The notes: generated from the sequence alone by a model not told the origin. A stretch of 64,000 nt of DNA from Micrasema longulum (GCA_022494885.1 JAGVSM010002913.1:1-64000), one strand, 5' to 3'. Counted from the first letter of the stretch, positions 10,901-24,483 are shown. Program-made: numbers and translations.

Positions 10901-11014
10901 TGCGCATACAAATCTCAAGGTGAGGAAAATACATTCTATTGTCATCACCTTCGGGTTATTCTCTGCATATGAGATTAGAATGTACTTTCCTCACCTTAAG
11001 TTTTGTCTCTGCAT
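10901..11014. mobile_element. Foldback/MITE hairpin, ~38-bp arms
   Basis: Arms 10901-10938 and 10976-11014 are imperfect reverse complements; both hold AAGGTGAGGAAA.TACATTCTA read from opposite strands. The loop is about 37 bp. A long minus-strand open frame crosses the left arm but has no recognisable domain and is probably fortuitous. Confidence 0.6.
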
Positions 11015-11895
11015 ACGGGTATAAGTAAGTCGTAAAGACATGCGATAATAGATGTGTCGGTAAATGATTACAAAAAAATAGAATCCTCCGAAGAAACAAA
11101 ATAGGTCCTTGTAAGTTATTTTATTTAAAGCCCGAGCTTTAAATAAATAAAAACATGAATCGTACCTAAATCTTTGCTCTTATACAATCAATTTAAAGTC
11201 ACAGACAAATGGACCATTCGATTGTGTAATTCTATTTATTAAAGTGCAATATACATACATGCATTACCTATAGTGTGTTAAATCCGTTTAATTGCACTTC
11301 TTTTTACATTTATTTCATTCAGACTATCTTTGTACTTCATTAGGTAATTTCATGTTGTTTTATACGATTTACAAAACCAATTTGATTCGGTTAGCAGTAA
11401 AAAGGTTTTTTGCTTGTGTACGAAAATTTCTGCAAGATTTGCGTATTTATTATTCTATTTTAATGATACTAATAAGGAAGAATACTGCGAAGTAGTAATA
11501 ATCAAGAACAAATTAGAAACGGCTTTCAATATTTCATTTTATTCAAATAATTCTAAATCAAATTTTAACACAAAATAAAAATGCAGAACGCAGTTCATAT
11601 AAAATGTCAATTATTTATTTTTCTCATTTGGTACTTGTTCTGAAATATATCCCAGTGCCTGTATTTCAATGGGAAGTTGACAGATTTTTCTTCAATTGCC
11701 CATAAATTTAACTCGAATTTTCTGTCCGAAAAATTAAATATTCACACAAACCGTTTTTACAACATGCTCTTTTACAGGTTCGTATTCTTATTCTTAGTGG
11801 TGGGGGTCAGTGTTATACAAGCTCCTGACGTCACTGCGACCTGCGAAGATCTATTGTGACGGGTCCCCGTGAATAGTTCTCGCCCTCCAAGCCCA

Positions 11896-12141
11896 GGGCC
11901 ACGTTTACTATAGGAAGTTAACAGAGTTATCTTTGACTATCTATAAAGAAAAACCGATATTTGTGTATGAAAATAAGTATATTTGCATATACATTTTAAA
12001 GTATCTTCATCGGTAACCTATAATTGAACATGTTTAGAAGAAAAAAATGTATGCATATTCTGCTTTTCATACAGAAAACTTAATTTTACTTTGTAGATAA
12101 AATTGAAGATAAATGTAAACTTCCCATTGTAATCGGGGCCC
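11896..12141. mobile_element. MITE nested in LINE relic
   Basis: About 246 bp. The ends GGGCCACGTTTACTATAGG and (reverse strand) GGGCCCCGATTACAATGGG begin inverted repeats about 50 bp long, both continuing through GGAAGTT, TTATCTT and CTATCTA-like words. No transposase frame. Similar ends occur at about 3455-3478 and 12144-12281. Confidence 0.65.
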
Positions 12142-12283
12142 AGGGTACGTATTCTGATGGGAAGTTAAAATTTATCTTCAATTTTATCTACAAAGTAAAA
12201 TTAAGTTTTCTGTATGAAAAATATAATATGCTTACAATTTTTTTTCTAACTATGTTCAATTACCGGTCATAATCGCGGCCCAA
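12142..12283. mobile_element. Second, shorter MITE copy adjoining the first
   Basis: Starts GGGTACGTATTCTGATGGG and ends ATAATCGCGGCCC, matching the family ends of the neighbouring element. Its left 75 bp is a near reverse complement of 12053-12128 of the first copy, so the two sit head to head and form a large cruciform-capable sequence. Confidence 0.55.
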
Positions 12284-12529
12284 GTCTATAAAGAGCCTAG
12301 CTACTGTGTGGAAGGCGAGAGTTTACATTTTGGTAAATTTCCCCCTACATTAGGTAGGGAGCGAGCTCTTTAACATCCTCAGGTTTAACCAGTGATCCCC
12401 CGATGATGAAGCTTCTTTTATGATGTAAAGCATCACATTCACATAGAATGTGTCCAGGTGTTTTCTCATCTGCTCTGCAGAACCTACATCTAGAAATTTC
12501 GGAAAGGTTCATTCTAGCAAAGTTCGATT

Positions 12530-15100
12530 ACAGCTTACCGACGATAATACTTGAATACAAATGTTTGTATGTAAAATTAGATTTTATTTTTTAGGCAAAT
12601 GAAGATAACCAATTTTAACTATCTAATGTAAATAACTTCACATTGTAATCAAGGTCTAAATAAACGTTTTAAAGGTATGGACATATCGTTTTTCAATTAG
12701 GTAAATAAATGTTTATTTCGGTGTTAGACAATTAATATTGTGGCTAAAATACTCGTTCGAAAGTGGTAGATTTTTCAAATTATTTCCTAGCTAAATGTAT
12801 TTAAAACATGTTTCGACGTCATCATGCTGAAAATAAGTAAGCCTCAAATCATAGTTCTAAGAAAAACGATATAATAGTTAATCAGTTAACCCTTCCGGGC
12901 CTAAAGGGGGTATCCGGTAGATATTAGAAAAATTTTAATAACTTTTTTGTTAATAATTTATTTTTTTATTTAACACTTTATAGATATATACAATTTATAA
13001 ACATATAAGGGCGAGCACATTTCCTGAAGGCAATTTCTTCCTATCTATCCAAACTGTTCAGTTTGAGAAAACTATTAGTATACGGACATATTTTAGGTAA
13101 ATATGCAGAATCTTATAATTTTATACAAAAATTTAAAAGAAAAATTAGCTAAAAATGTACATTATACTATGCAGAAACGAAAGGAGAGGTGATGGGAAAA
13201 AAAATGGAGATAGGAACAACTCAAAGATTTAGTTAGTAACATTTCAATCTTGATTTAAATGTAAATAAAGACGGGTTGTCTCTAACATTAGTGGGTGGGT
13301 AGATTATTTCACAATCGAGTAGCTACTACTGTGAAAGAGGAGGCAAAAAAAAAAATCATATTAATTTCAAGTTTTGTATAATCCGACCCCATTATGTTAT
13401 GTTAAAAATATATCAAAATTATCAGAATATTTTTCTGCCGAATTTTTCCAGTAATAATTCACATTTGTCTTTGCTTTTCCCTCGTGCAAACAGCGAACAT
13501 CACAATTCATCGCTTTTCAGTTTAATAACCGTCGATATATTTGGTCAGTTAACACGTGTAATTTTTGCTATTTGGGTGCAAATTTCCAGTCAGTTATGAC
13601 TAGAAAAAACTGGATTTCGTGCTTTGCATTTTACATAACTTTCCGCACTCTCCGCCGCGCTAACACGAAGCGAGATTTTCGATCAGTGTTGTTCAACGTA
13701 TAGCAGAAAGAGCAGCGCGATGCCATAATATAGCATCCTCCCGAAAAAGTATTTTATGAACAAATGTATGTATTTCTGGTACCCCTGGTATTTTTTTCCC
13801 CTTTAGTCTCGGAAAGGTTATCAGAAAATACTTACCTACATCTTTCGATTTTAGTAGGTATCTCCTCGGATTAATGATTCTATAGAGAAGCCCTTAAGCT
13901 TTATTACATAGAAAAAATCGTTCCAAATTTTTTGTTTGGTTTTTAGTTTGTACATTGGATTTCACCCCCTAGAAATGAAATATTTATTATGGGACATTCT
14001 AAAAAAATATTTCAAAGTACTTTTTATATTTCACGTGTATTTTCGAGACGAAGATTTCATCACTTATTTAATGTATTTTTTACACACGCATTTAAGTCAA
14101 GTTGTGGTTTTGTGGTAGTTATATAACTGTGTACTTAACTCATAACAACCGAATAGAGAAATAAAAATAATATTTTTATTTTTACATCCCTGTTTTTAGA
14201 TTTTATTAATTGTAATAAAATAAACCACGAATGAAATTTTTCAGTAGTAGTAAATATACAAGATACTTTAAATGAAAAAGTTTTATGTTTTTCTTTGGAA
14301 TAAATTATTCTAATATTAATACATTAAATACTATCAAAAACGTAGATAATTGATTATTTTTGTAAGAAGTTTTGTAGTGAATATTTTCACTAATTTCAAA
14401 GAGTAGAATGGTTTTGAAATATAAAATACGTCATCAATTTTATTGAATATTTTGTATTGGCCATCAAAGAAAAAACAGAAAACGGCAGTCTCTGCTCTCC
14501 CTGATCAATCAACGATGAGTAGTATTAATCGACTGGATAAGATAAAAGAGTAGAAACGTACAAGTATTATTTACACACATCAGCTGAAAACTTATAGCGC
14601 AATATAATTTAATAATTACTGAAATTCTGTAAGTGCCGTAATTTCAATTGAAACTCCATCAAAAAGACTTATGTTTCTTCATTTATTTAAAAAATACAAT
14701 CACTTAACCATTGGCTATGGCGGTACTTCAACCTAACCTAGTTTATTTCCTAAGAGAACGAATTAATTATAATTACACGAATGCATCTTTCAAGTGAATG
14801 CTTTCACTATACCAAGAAAACGTAGATTTGTAAGTACACGTATAATTTTAACGAACACTCTATAAAATACATCTATTATCTCAAGGCGAACCCATTTATT
14901 TTAACAAGAATCGTATTACATACGTATTAACCATCACACAATTGCCTTTTCAGATTGTAAAATGTTTCTTAGTTTCTACAATAAACGAGTCTTAGAGATA
15001 GAAGTGCCGAATTCGTCACGCAAGTTTACATACAATACATCAAACAGCTAAATACCTGACGTATGGACACGCAGCTTCGCTAATACATGGCTGAATTTAA
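12530..15100. other. Intergenic/intronic, nothing identified
   Basis: AT-rich sequence. A patch at about 12597-12655 (AATGAAGATAACC...CACATTGTAATCAAGGTC) looks like another eroded end of the 11896 MITE family. A moderately CpG-rich patch lies at 13620-13745 (CTCCGCCGCGCTAACACG). Short open frames at 13399-13599 and 13936-14118 have no recognised domain. Confidence 0.4.
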
Positions 15101-15106
15101 AGTTGA

Positions 15107-15460
15107 TTCTTCTTCTTCTCTGGGTGCATGACGCATGCCCGCTATCGACGTCTGCGATCATGCTGGCCAAAATAATTTATTTACGGCTGCTAGGGAAAGC
15201 TCCACCGAAGACTTGCCATACCACTGCCGCAAGTTCTTCAGCCAGGAAGTACTTCTCCTCAATTTGATTAAAATTAAATTTTGGCTCTTACAATTAGATG
15301 TGGGATCTCACATTCTCTGAGATCTCACATGATGTGTCCGAAATACTGCAATTACAGGATTTTAATCGTTTTTATTGTTTTTTTTTCTTTACACATCACC
15401 GCGTCTTCATTTCGGACTCCATCTACCAATTGAATTTCGAGGATTCTTCTTTTCATCTAC
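15107..15460 (-). pseudogene. RTE-like LINE 3' relic
   Basis: The segment opens with TTCTTCTTCTTC, the reverse of the GAAGAA tail of RTE-like LINEs. On the minus strand it reads an eroded C-terminus including MIADVDSGHAS just before the tail, matching the MIANVRSGHAT-like end known in this class. Stops and missing pieces are evident. A 13-bp inverted repeat (ATGTGGGATCTCA) sits inside at 15297-15331. Confidence 0.6.
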
Positions 15461-15494
15461 ATCTCATTAAAATTGTATGTTATAAAATTACATT

Positions 15495-18400
15495 ATTGTA
15501 ACATACAATTTTATTTATTGAAAAATACTATTTACTTATTAAAATGAGATGTAATAACGGACGCATAATGTGACGATATGTTATTCCCTATTTTACGTCG
15601 TATCTACATTTATTTACTGTCGCCTTATTTCTTCTTACTTGTTCATTATTTAAATAATGGTCAGCGTAAATTCCAACCGCATTATAAAACAGGTGACAGC
15701 ATGCAGATATGAGTTTCTCACTTGTCTGTAAAAGAATTGGCCCACCATTTTGCAGATGCCGAAAAATTCAAACCGATTCAAATTTGAGAATTCCTTACAC
15801 TGAACACATTATTCGGTAAAAAGGCAAATAAAAAGTCATTTGCGTTCCTGAAAATGAAGTATTTTTTATTATTATTCCAATGAACTTTTTTAATGTCTGA
15901 TATTAAAATCAATTTAGCCACAAAATACATTAGAAAATAATTCATGCCTGATGCATATCACCAATTGCATAGACATTCTGAAATCAATACATTTAAAAAA
16001 ACGGATTTTTAAAATATGTCAATTAATTAGTTTTTTCTCTTAATACGGAGAAGAAAAAAAACATCTATTTTAAAATACGGATATATAAACAGGGACATAG
16101 TGACTTGAAAAATTTGACCTACCTACCAGCATATATTATGGTAATTTACCATAGTAATCCTACCCATATATTAATTCAAATTTTCTGTCACTTGTAGGCT
16201 AACTAGATTTTCATTTTACGTTGACCTTCCTTTTTTTTTAACAATTTCAATAAAAAATCAGTATATCAAATGTTATTTGTAAGTTGAAATCGTAAACGTG
16301 ATTACTCTAATACGTAAAAATTTTAAACACAAAAATATAGTATTTTTAGCCTACATAATACTCGTATATTTAGTAACCATAAAATATTAACTTGGCAAAT
16401 TTTTCATATGTCTGACTGCTCTATTTACGAACTTTTAAGGATTTATTGTTTAACAGTGGATACAAAAATGAGACGAAGAATTCAAGGATATTATTAAACG
16501 TGGTTTTACGGCATAAAGTTGTTAACATTTTTTATTAATCTGTCGGGTAAGCTTAGATTTACTAGATCAAAAATGTACGTGACTATAGCGATTTACGGCG
16601 GAAAAAATACTGCAAATGGTATAAAAAACCAAATGGCCTTATATTTTATGTACATTTTTGGTAGTCATGAAAAAACTAGGTACATTAATCGTGTGGGGCT
16701 TTAATATAACCATTGTGTTTGGTTTATTTTTAATATAAAAAACATTATAATGTACCTGTTTGTTGTATATTTTTAAAATTAATATTGATGTATCAGTATT
16801 TTTAAACATTATTGGACATGTTATTTTGCTTGCCGCAAAAGCTTAGGAAAAATAATATCCAAATTTGCGAAGATAAGGGAGTACCCAATATATAGGAGTA
16901 GACAAATGAATAGGATGTTGTACGGAAATAGATATCGAAAAGGACTAAAAAGAAAGCTGAGGAATATGTTATATATGTTGAAGAATACTTGAATGTAGTT
17001 TTGCAAAAAACAAACAGCCAGAAAAATGGAACTGAGATGATAAAAAATTTTTGAAAAGAGTTAATTATCAAATCGACACAACAGTTGAACTGTTTTTATT
17101 ATGAAAAATGGTTAATAATGCATACATTGTTTTTTTTTTAATAAAAAAGGATTTAATAATGTATGTGACCAGTTAAAATGAATTTTGACGTCCTAAAAAG
17201 CCAGCCATAGTAAAACTCTGATGTATGTTGAGTGTTTAACATATTATTAAGTATTTAACATATTATTTTATATGCAGATTGGGGTGCTTAATTGTAAATA
17301 ATCACTTGATCGATTTGTTATAATAACTTTAAAAATAATTTGATTATGTGGAATTTCGGAGATTTTTTTGAGTCTGGCTAACCATACAATCTAAAATATA
17401 CAGTTTGCAGAAAACAGCCCCATCTAACTTTGAATGATTGGTACCTCATTCAAACTTTGAATGCATGAAATGGCATTATTTATTAAAACATGTTTTTTTA
17501 TTACGGGTTTAAATAATGAATTTATAAAATTAAAATACTGATGCATTTGTCTACTTTTATTTATTAAAGAGAACAAGATTTCCGGAGGCATTAATCTTCC
17601 CACCAGCATTTATGCCGTAAGATTTTTCTAGTGCTGTGAGTGTTTCTGCAATTTGAGAAATGCCGTTTTGTGATTAATACTATTTTCAGAAGGTGATCAT
17701 TACAATTTTTTGTATGAAAGCGGTCCGGCTGTTTTTAGCAGAACATACAATTGACCTTACTGATAACACCAATATATAAATTTTTCAAAATTGTGGACTG
17801 GCTGCTTTCTACGTAACCACGTTCAATTATTATATGCATTGAAATAATTTTCTTTTAATGTTATTTTTTTAATTTTAAAATTTATTTTTAAAATTATACC
17901 ATAATAAACTAATTTGTAACTGATGTGAAGTGCACAAACCTATGTATAAAAAAATAATACATTTTACAATTCAAAATGAGCCGTGCCTATGGGCTAGTGG
18001 AGTGGCTACATACACAATTAAAACATGTAAATGTAATATGTAAATTTCGTAAACTTCGTATCTACTTGTATTTTTTTTGTTAAGTAATTAAAATTTATAA
18101 AAAAGATAGTACAAGACAATACATCATCTCTTACGTGTTGTATTTTCGCACGAGTCGCGTGCTGATATTAGTTAAAATACTGCAATTTCTACTTTGATCC
18201 TGGCTTACTTTTTTCAATATTTCTTTTTAAATTTTAAACAAATAAACGGGTTTATTATACTAATCATTATAGATTCGTACAAAAATAGTTTTTTCCTTCT
18301 TTATTGAGGAAAAACTACAGTTATTTTATAAGATTATAAAATATAAAAAATAGTAGATACACCCAGTTAAAGTTTTTCACGAATGTTTTAAGAGAACATG

Positions 18401-19880
18401 TTACAGAGTAAAGAGAAAACATAATATATCATACAAGACAAGAGAAAAAAAATCACGTTAGAAAGTGAAGGGATGAAGAAATAGGAATGGAGGAGAAGGA
18501 TTTTCATAATAAAGTTTACCGATTCAAAATTTTGACATGAGAATAACATGAACAAAATTAAAGCAACATAAACTTATTACACACTGACAAATGTTTCATT
18601 TTACAGTGTTTCAAAAAGTTTTTTTTTAAGTCACAAAATTTTTGAATTATATTTTTTTCATAGTCATAAAGTAAGTATTATTATTTTTCTAATATAACAT
18701 ATCCATGTTTTTATATTGACTGTTATTTAACTTAACTCATTGTACTGCTTTTTTTTATTTTGTGAAAGGTACTTTTGCCGTATAATAAATAAATAAAGAC
18801 ATTAATAAAATTTAATACACTTTAAAAGTATAAGTACTTAATAAAAATAATATTTTTCATATTAAATAGGCAAATACTAAGCTTTTCTTGGACTCTATGA
18901 CCCAATTACGTTCTTCAGAAAATATCAAGACAACATATGAAAAAAGGATTCTTTTTTATTTCGAACGTATGTCCAGAAAAAAATAGTATCGTTAGAAGAC
19001 AGAAATATTGATATCCCAAGAAACTGAACGACACAGGAACGATGATAAACGAGCGAGAGGGCAGTCACTTAGACATATGAAGACATATGAAGTCTATCAC
19101 ACGATAGACATATGAAGTAAGTTTATTTATGTAGTTTTCCTTAAATATAGCTTGGACTTAGACACGGAGAAAAGAGGCAAGGAGCCGTATCATGCATCTA
19201 GTTCCTGACATTGCAGAAGACAACGATGTTTAGTATATAGCAGGACAATAAAGAAGATTAACGGTTTTTATAAAGTATAATAACTAAGCATTTTGTCGAG
19301 TTTTATATCAAAAAGTCAATCAATTCCTTTGAATTTGAAGCGCTTCATGAAGCGCATTACCTTTGATAAAAACGCGAAGTATTATGTTATTTGTTAAGTA
19401 CATGCTATTTAAACCGAAGGTTCAGTAGAAAGGAAATCGCTTGCAAATATTAATTACAAATTTTGTTCTCTAGGTCTTGCTAAATTTAAAAATGCGTTAA
19501 ATAGTCCATGGTTTTTGTTAAATTTCTAACCTTCACTTAATCAAGAAATTGACACTGCGACAACTTTATAGTAAGTTATATTATTGTGACCTATGAACGA
19601 ATCAGTAATATTACAACATTAACAGCTAACCTAGGTACCGGGTATACTATGTAGGCAGGTATTGGACTAATAATGCTCGGCCATAATGTCATAAAGGAAC
19701 AATATAATAATATTATACGTTTCCTACTTGACTGAGCATTGAGCGTATGAGTTTACAGTAACAGAGGACAGGGTTGAACAAAATATTGCAAATTACACAT
19801 CATTGACGTTTAAAAGTTGCAACACTTTACCAACTTTTATAGAGACTCGATGAGATGTCATTATCTAATGATTATATTGG
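15495..19880. other. Intergenic/intronic, nothing identified
   Basis: More than 4 kb of AT-rich sequence without a repeat that I could match inside the window and without coding signatures. Local curiosities only: AGACATATGA three times at 19072-19114, and a perfect 16-bp palindrome at 19340-19355 (GCGCTTCATGAAGCGC). Confidence 0.4.
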
Positions 19881-19881
19881 A

Positions 19882-20060
19882 GCCGGACTGTGGTCCGTTA
19901 GCCAGTGTCGCGGACTCAACGATGAAAGGTCCGAGGTTCGAACTCCGCTCTATCACAACTTGATTCCCATGTTCCAATAGTACCTAAGTTATTTCGCTGA
20001 AAATGACCTCTAAATTGAAACGTTTGGGAAACCATAAGAACGCAAATATTTATTTATTAT
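19882..20060 (+). repeat. tRNA-derived SINE (family A)
   Basis: Plus-strand copy with A-box-like TAGCCAGTGTC and B-box GGTTCGAACTC. The body (GTTATTTCGCTGAAAATGACC) and tail (GGAAACCATAAGAACGCAAATATT) match the family. It is more diverged than the 9997 copy. Confidence 0.8.
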
Positions 20061-20061
20061 G

Positions 20062-23000
20062 ATTTTAAAAACATACGTATTGTTATCCAATGACTTGTCT
20101 TATTTATTTATAAACGGACACATTTAAATTTTAATGTGCTTTCACGAAATACAATAAATGAAAAAATTTAATCTAGAAGAAAAAATAAATAGCAAAGACA
20201 TGTATGTAAGACAAATATGTATGTAATATAAATTAGCAATTGATTAAGCTAAGATGATATTTAGCAATTTTTTGGGACATCATCCAAACAGTTTATATTA
20301 AATCTTTTTATGCACGTCTAGAGACATTGAAAAACTTCTTAATTTCGGAATAAGAATAATTTATTTTTTTCTAGATCCATTTCCCAGGTAATTTTTCTTA
20401 AAAAATAACAGCATTATTGATTCAAATCGATTAATATGAACGGTATACTAAGGGGATCAGATATTACAAAGAAGACATTACATTAAAATTGAAGTGTTTA
20501 AGTAATTATCGTCGTTTAACTTTTATTAAATATAACTAGATGTATTATTATAAATGCTATGAGCGTGGTATGTGTTACAAATCACGGGTATTGAAACAAG
20601 CATGGCAATCATTTATGGATTTTACTGATTAATAATTATTACATTCGACATTGTTTCTCATACTTTAAATATTCAGATTTTTTTTTACTTGTATTTACCA
20701 AGTCAAGCAAGCAACCTACTTGATACTCACTACGTACCAACCACTACATCTTCTGTGTATCCCTATATTTTACTAAAACTCACACTCTCTTGTGCTTCGA
20801 AAAAAAAATCGTATAATATTTCGTCATCAATCTTTTAAAATGTTACCATTTTTTTTTAACTAGACGCCCTGTAATTTATCATATATGTTACATTTTGCAA
20901 AATGCTATATTTCTAATTTCGACTTAACTAACACCCCGAAGTACTGTATTCCCGCTTAATATAACATTGGTAATATTAAATTCTTACGATTATTAATTTA
21001 AAAAAAACTCACTAAGTGGCTTTGTGTATCAGTGACATTACATCAACGTTTGACAGCCGGCAATTTTGCAAGAAAGATTGTGTTCCTTATTTTTCTCAAA
21101 TTAAATTTTATTTTTTTTTTTTTAAATTTAAATTTCATTGATAAACTCTTACGGGTTACAAACATTTAACAAAATATTTTCACTTTTAAAATTCACATTC
21201 TACTGTTAATAAATATTTTTAACATCTTTTGTAAAGGTTGTTCGAGTCTTTGGTTGAATAGTTATCTAATTCTTATGATATTTGATGAGTTTTTAAATAA
21301 TACTAATGTCATTTCCACTCAGACTATTTTTAACAGATACGCTAATTAATTATTTAAAAAAATGTTTTTTTTCTTTCTAATTTTGATGCGTTAATAAACT
21401 TAATTTTTAACGAAAAAAATATTTTGTTTAATTTGAATGTAAAAAAAATATTCGCACAGTATAGGGTAAAGTAAATCAAACCGGATATTAAAGCCAAAAC
21501 GTCATGGACCATTAAACCAAAACAATGCACATAATATAAACGCTCCTTTATCAAAAAGTAAAAAAAATCTAAAAAACTTTTAAATAGTTTTTTCTGTTGT
21601 TCATAGATGAAATTTAAAATATTTGAACACGTTTACACAAACATGCAGAATGTAAATATTTAAAAATCAAATACAAATTCTTCTCGAATCTTACGTACGT
21701 AACAAATACTGAAGTGTTTTTCCAGCTGAAAAAAAGTTCCGATTTTAAATACGAGTATAACTAGGTATCGAGAGGTATTTTCTTATGGGTGCCATTTCTT
21801 TGCTTGTTTTACGAGGTTATAGCATGCAAATTATTTAACTTGTGTATTATCCATTAATGAATGCGGAAATTTGCAATAAAATCATGAAATACCGCAAATT
21901 TTGAAACGAACCGATTATTACTTCAACGTTGGTCGACACAGCGCTGCGCATTGATAGTCATGCATTGACGCTGGGGGCGCCATGAGTCAAATAATAGACC
22001 TAAGTTTTGGAAATGAATGGGTTCTGAATATCGATGTGTTCCTTTTGTACCCCGTATCTAATTCCCGTAATGAGTGTCACGCAGTTCTCCTAAAGTAAAC
22101 ACTTTACCGTGCGACACGAACTGATATCAAATTTGAAATTGTATCAAAATGTGAAAGCAACTCGCACGTAAGTCGAAACCAGCGAACTGTGGTTAGGTCT
22201 ATGCACGATTGTTCAACAGCGGGACGCGACAAAACCACGCTTACCTACTATAAATCTGCCATTTTGTCGAGTCAATATCCACAATACATGAACTTTATTT
22301 CCATTGTCAAGGTTCATCAATAGATTATAATATATGCATACCTAAAACACATTAAAAAAATGTAAATTGGGGAAATTGCAAAAATAATTTGATAATTATG
22401 GCAGTTCTGCCATTAGGGATTTAAAAAAAACAAGTTTTGCTTAAGCTAAACTCTATATTTTTTTTACGATACAATTTAAACTTCTGTTTGTCGTCGCAAT
22501 TTTTTAATTTGACGTTAAAACTACCATAAACGACATTTACCAGATTTTATGACGAGTCTAAGTAAAATTCCAATTAAATAACCACTAAACAGTATAAATA
22601 CTGAAGGCGTTGACTAAATGTATTAGAAAAGTGTCAAAATCATTTAAAGGTTCAATCCAGCGACGTAGAAATGATTTGTTACGTCACAATTTTGACTACT
22701 CACGCGTAGGTCGTGCGTGGATCGTGGAAATAAAATATTTTAGAGTCACTGTGTGCCCACCATTTGCACGCTTTATTTTTAACTCGTTTGGCAAGAAATC
22801 AATATCTGAACTACTGACACTATGACTTGTAATATTGTCTCCCCTCCAAAGTGTTAAGGTTTATTACATAATGTACTCAATCAATATGACCACCATGACG
22901 ACACTTCACTCAATTAATTTTTAGTTTTAACGTTATATCATGACGCGAAACCTTCTGCCAGTGTCATTTTAGGGCGAAGACAAGTATTGCTTGGAAAACA

Positions 23001-23385
23001 ACACGCACTTGCATTTTTTCACATGCCATTGATAATTGTAAAAAATAATTAAAACCAATATTGGCTTTTTCATTATAATTTAAATGCTTATATAAACATC
23101 GGTTACTAAATTTGTATTTAACGTTTCTATCTATCTAATGGAGCGAGATATTCGTATTTAGAGATGGAGTTCGCTTTACAATTATTTATTTCACACACTT
23201 TTTCACTGAATACAGCATGGAAATTAGGATGGAATGGGATTCATACAGTTCTTTCATTTGTGTTAGAATAATTTCATATTTTCAATTTCTTTTATTACTA
23301 AAGGTGATTGATTAAAATAGTTTTTCTCGAGAAGCAATAGTGATTTTGTACTGCACTTGTGTTGCACCAATGCAGACGTAAATCA
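20062..23385. other. Intergenic/intronic, nothing identified
   Basis: AT-rich. Slightly GC-richer patches at 21920-22000 (CAGCGCTGCGCATTG, GACGCTGGGGGCGCC) and 22690-22730 have no recognised gene. The 71-codon frame at 22610-22825 matches nothing known to me. Confidence 0.4.
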
Positions 23386-23389
23386 AAAG

Positions 23390-23690
23390 GATTTTTTTCT
23401 TCCTAAATTTAGTAAAATAGTTACTTTATTCTATTTTAAAACTTGTATTAAAGATTGTTGTTAAAAATATTATTCTACTGTATTAACACAGAATTCTTAA
23501 AATACTTAATAAGATGGATTCTTGGTTTTATAATGATAATTTTTATATTTTTTTTTTTCGTGAAATTGACAAAGGGTATAAATTTGATTTAAAGCATTCT
23601 CCCCATCCCACAATTCCATACCGTAAAGTCGATTGTACGGGTGATCCAATAAGAGTGCAAGATTTAATTTAAAAATAAAAAACATGGTTT
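23390..23690 (-). pseudogene. CR1-like LINE relic (family 2)
   Basis: On the minus strand a frame includes LRYGIVGWGE, matching the QYGIVGWGGAYA motif of the LINE copies at 33165-34105 and 42885-44185. A diverged continuation rich in Ile/Lys follows, also in register with them. It is the region after the reverse transcriptase domain. Heavily decayed. Confidence 0.55.
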
Positions 23691-23732
23691 TTTTGAGCGA
23701 GTGATGATATTTTTATTGCATTGTAAAGTAGA

Positions 23733-24060
23733 CATTTATTTATTTATTTATTTAAACGCCTTTTAAAGCTTTTACATGTTTTACACACATATGTACAAAT
23801 AAAGACAGACATGTATTTTACAAAGAAGTAGCAAAAAAAATATAAACTATTTTTAGAAGAAAAAAAAAATATTAAAAATATCATCTTTACATATTAGAAT
23901 AAAAGTGGAAAGAAGTGCATTTTTAAATATGAAGACAGAAATGCATTTTACACAAAGAAAGGAGCAAAAATAAAAATGAATTAAGAAGAGAAAGAAAAAT
24001 AAAAATGAAATAAAAAAAATAAGAAAAATCATTACATATTAGTAGAAAATATATAAGGAT
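23733..24060. repeat. TTTA microsatellite and imperfect ~127-bp duplication
   Basis: A (ATTT)n run at 23733-23753 precedes two related units, about 23812-23900 and 23939-24050. Both contain ATG.ATTTTACA, AAGAA, AAAATAT/AAAATA and ATCATTTACATATTAG-like words. Together they look like LINE 3' UTR debris. Confidence 0.45.
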
Positions 24061-24292
24061 ACATAAAAATACATACAGGTATTGCAGTGGAGAACAGGAG
24101 TACATTTTTGCGTATAAGTTGTATTAAAATAATCTTAAAATTAGAAGAAGTTAGAAAAATACTCATTTAGAATACATATATAAGAGAATCAACATAGTAT
24201 TATTTAGGTATTACAATTTGAAGATAGTAAATTGATACACTGCCTTTTAAAATTCAAAAGTGTTATATTAAATATATCTAGACATGTTCCGA

Positions 24293-24445
24293 TTACGTAT
24301 GGAATGAAATATCTGGCATATGGCCCCCGCGGCTCTGAACACCGGCCCTTGCTCTTTTCATGATATTTTCGATGACTTTTTGACAAAGCTGTGGCTCTAT
24401 CTCACCGATGACGCGTTGGATCTCATGTTTTTGTCTATCTCAATG
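24293..24445 (-). pseudogene. Transposase C-terminal fragment (Tc1/mariner-like)
   Basis: On the minus strand an open stretch encodes EIEPQLCQKVIENIMKRA, then SRGGHMPDISFHT and a stop. This EI.P..C..VIENF..R...C..SRGGHL.D..FHT ending is typical of C-termini of insect DDE transposases of the IS630/Tc1/mariner group. Only the last 50 or so codons are present; no inverted repeat pair was found around it. Confidence 0.6.
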
Positions 24446-24483
24446 CTAAGATATTATATCTGGTTACATTTTTTTATTGTATA

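Larger units (their letters stand above)
11780..12515 (-). pseudogene. LINE relic: RNase H-type ORF2 C-terminus, split by MITEs
   Basis: On the minus strand, 12290-12515 encodes a broken CxxC...H....C zinc-knuckle-like stretch (CRFCRAD, then GHILCECD) typical of the region after the RNase H domain in I/jockey-type LINEs. The remainder, 11780-11895, continues the same element. Alignment by eye with the plus-strand copy at 58566-59260 shows that 11896-12281 is inserted DNA between two otherwise adjacent LINE segments. Stops and indels make it non-functional. Confidence 0.65.

Noticed and set aside
10563..10934. 123-codon minus-strand open frame
   Set aside because: No recognisable motif, overlaps a foldback arm, no splice or codon-use support.
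13399..13599. 66-codon open frame near a CpG patch
   Set aside because: No domain, no splice context and no similarity recognised.
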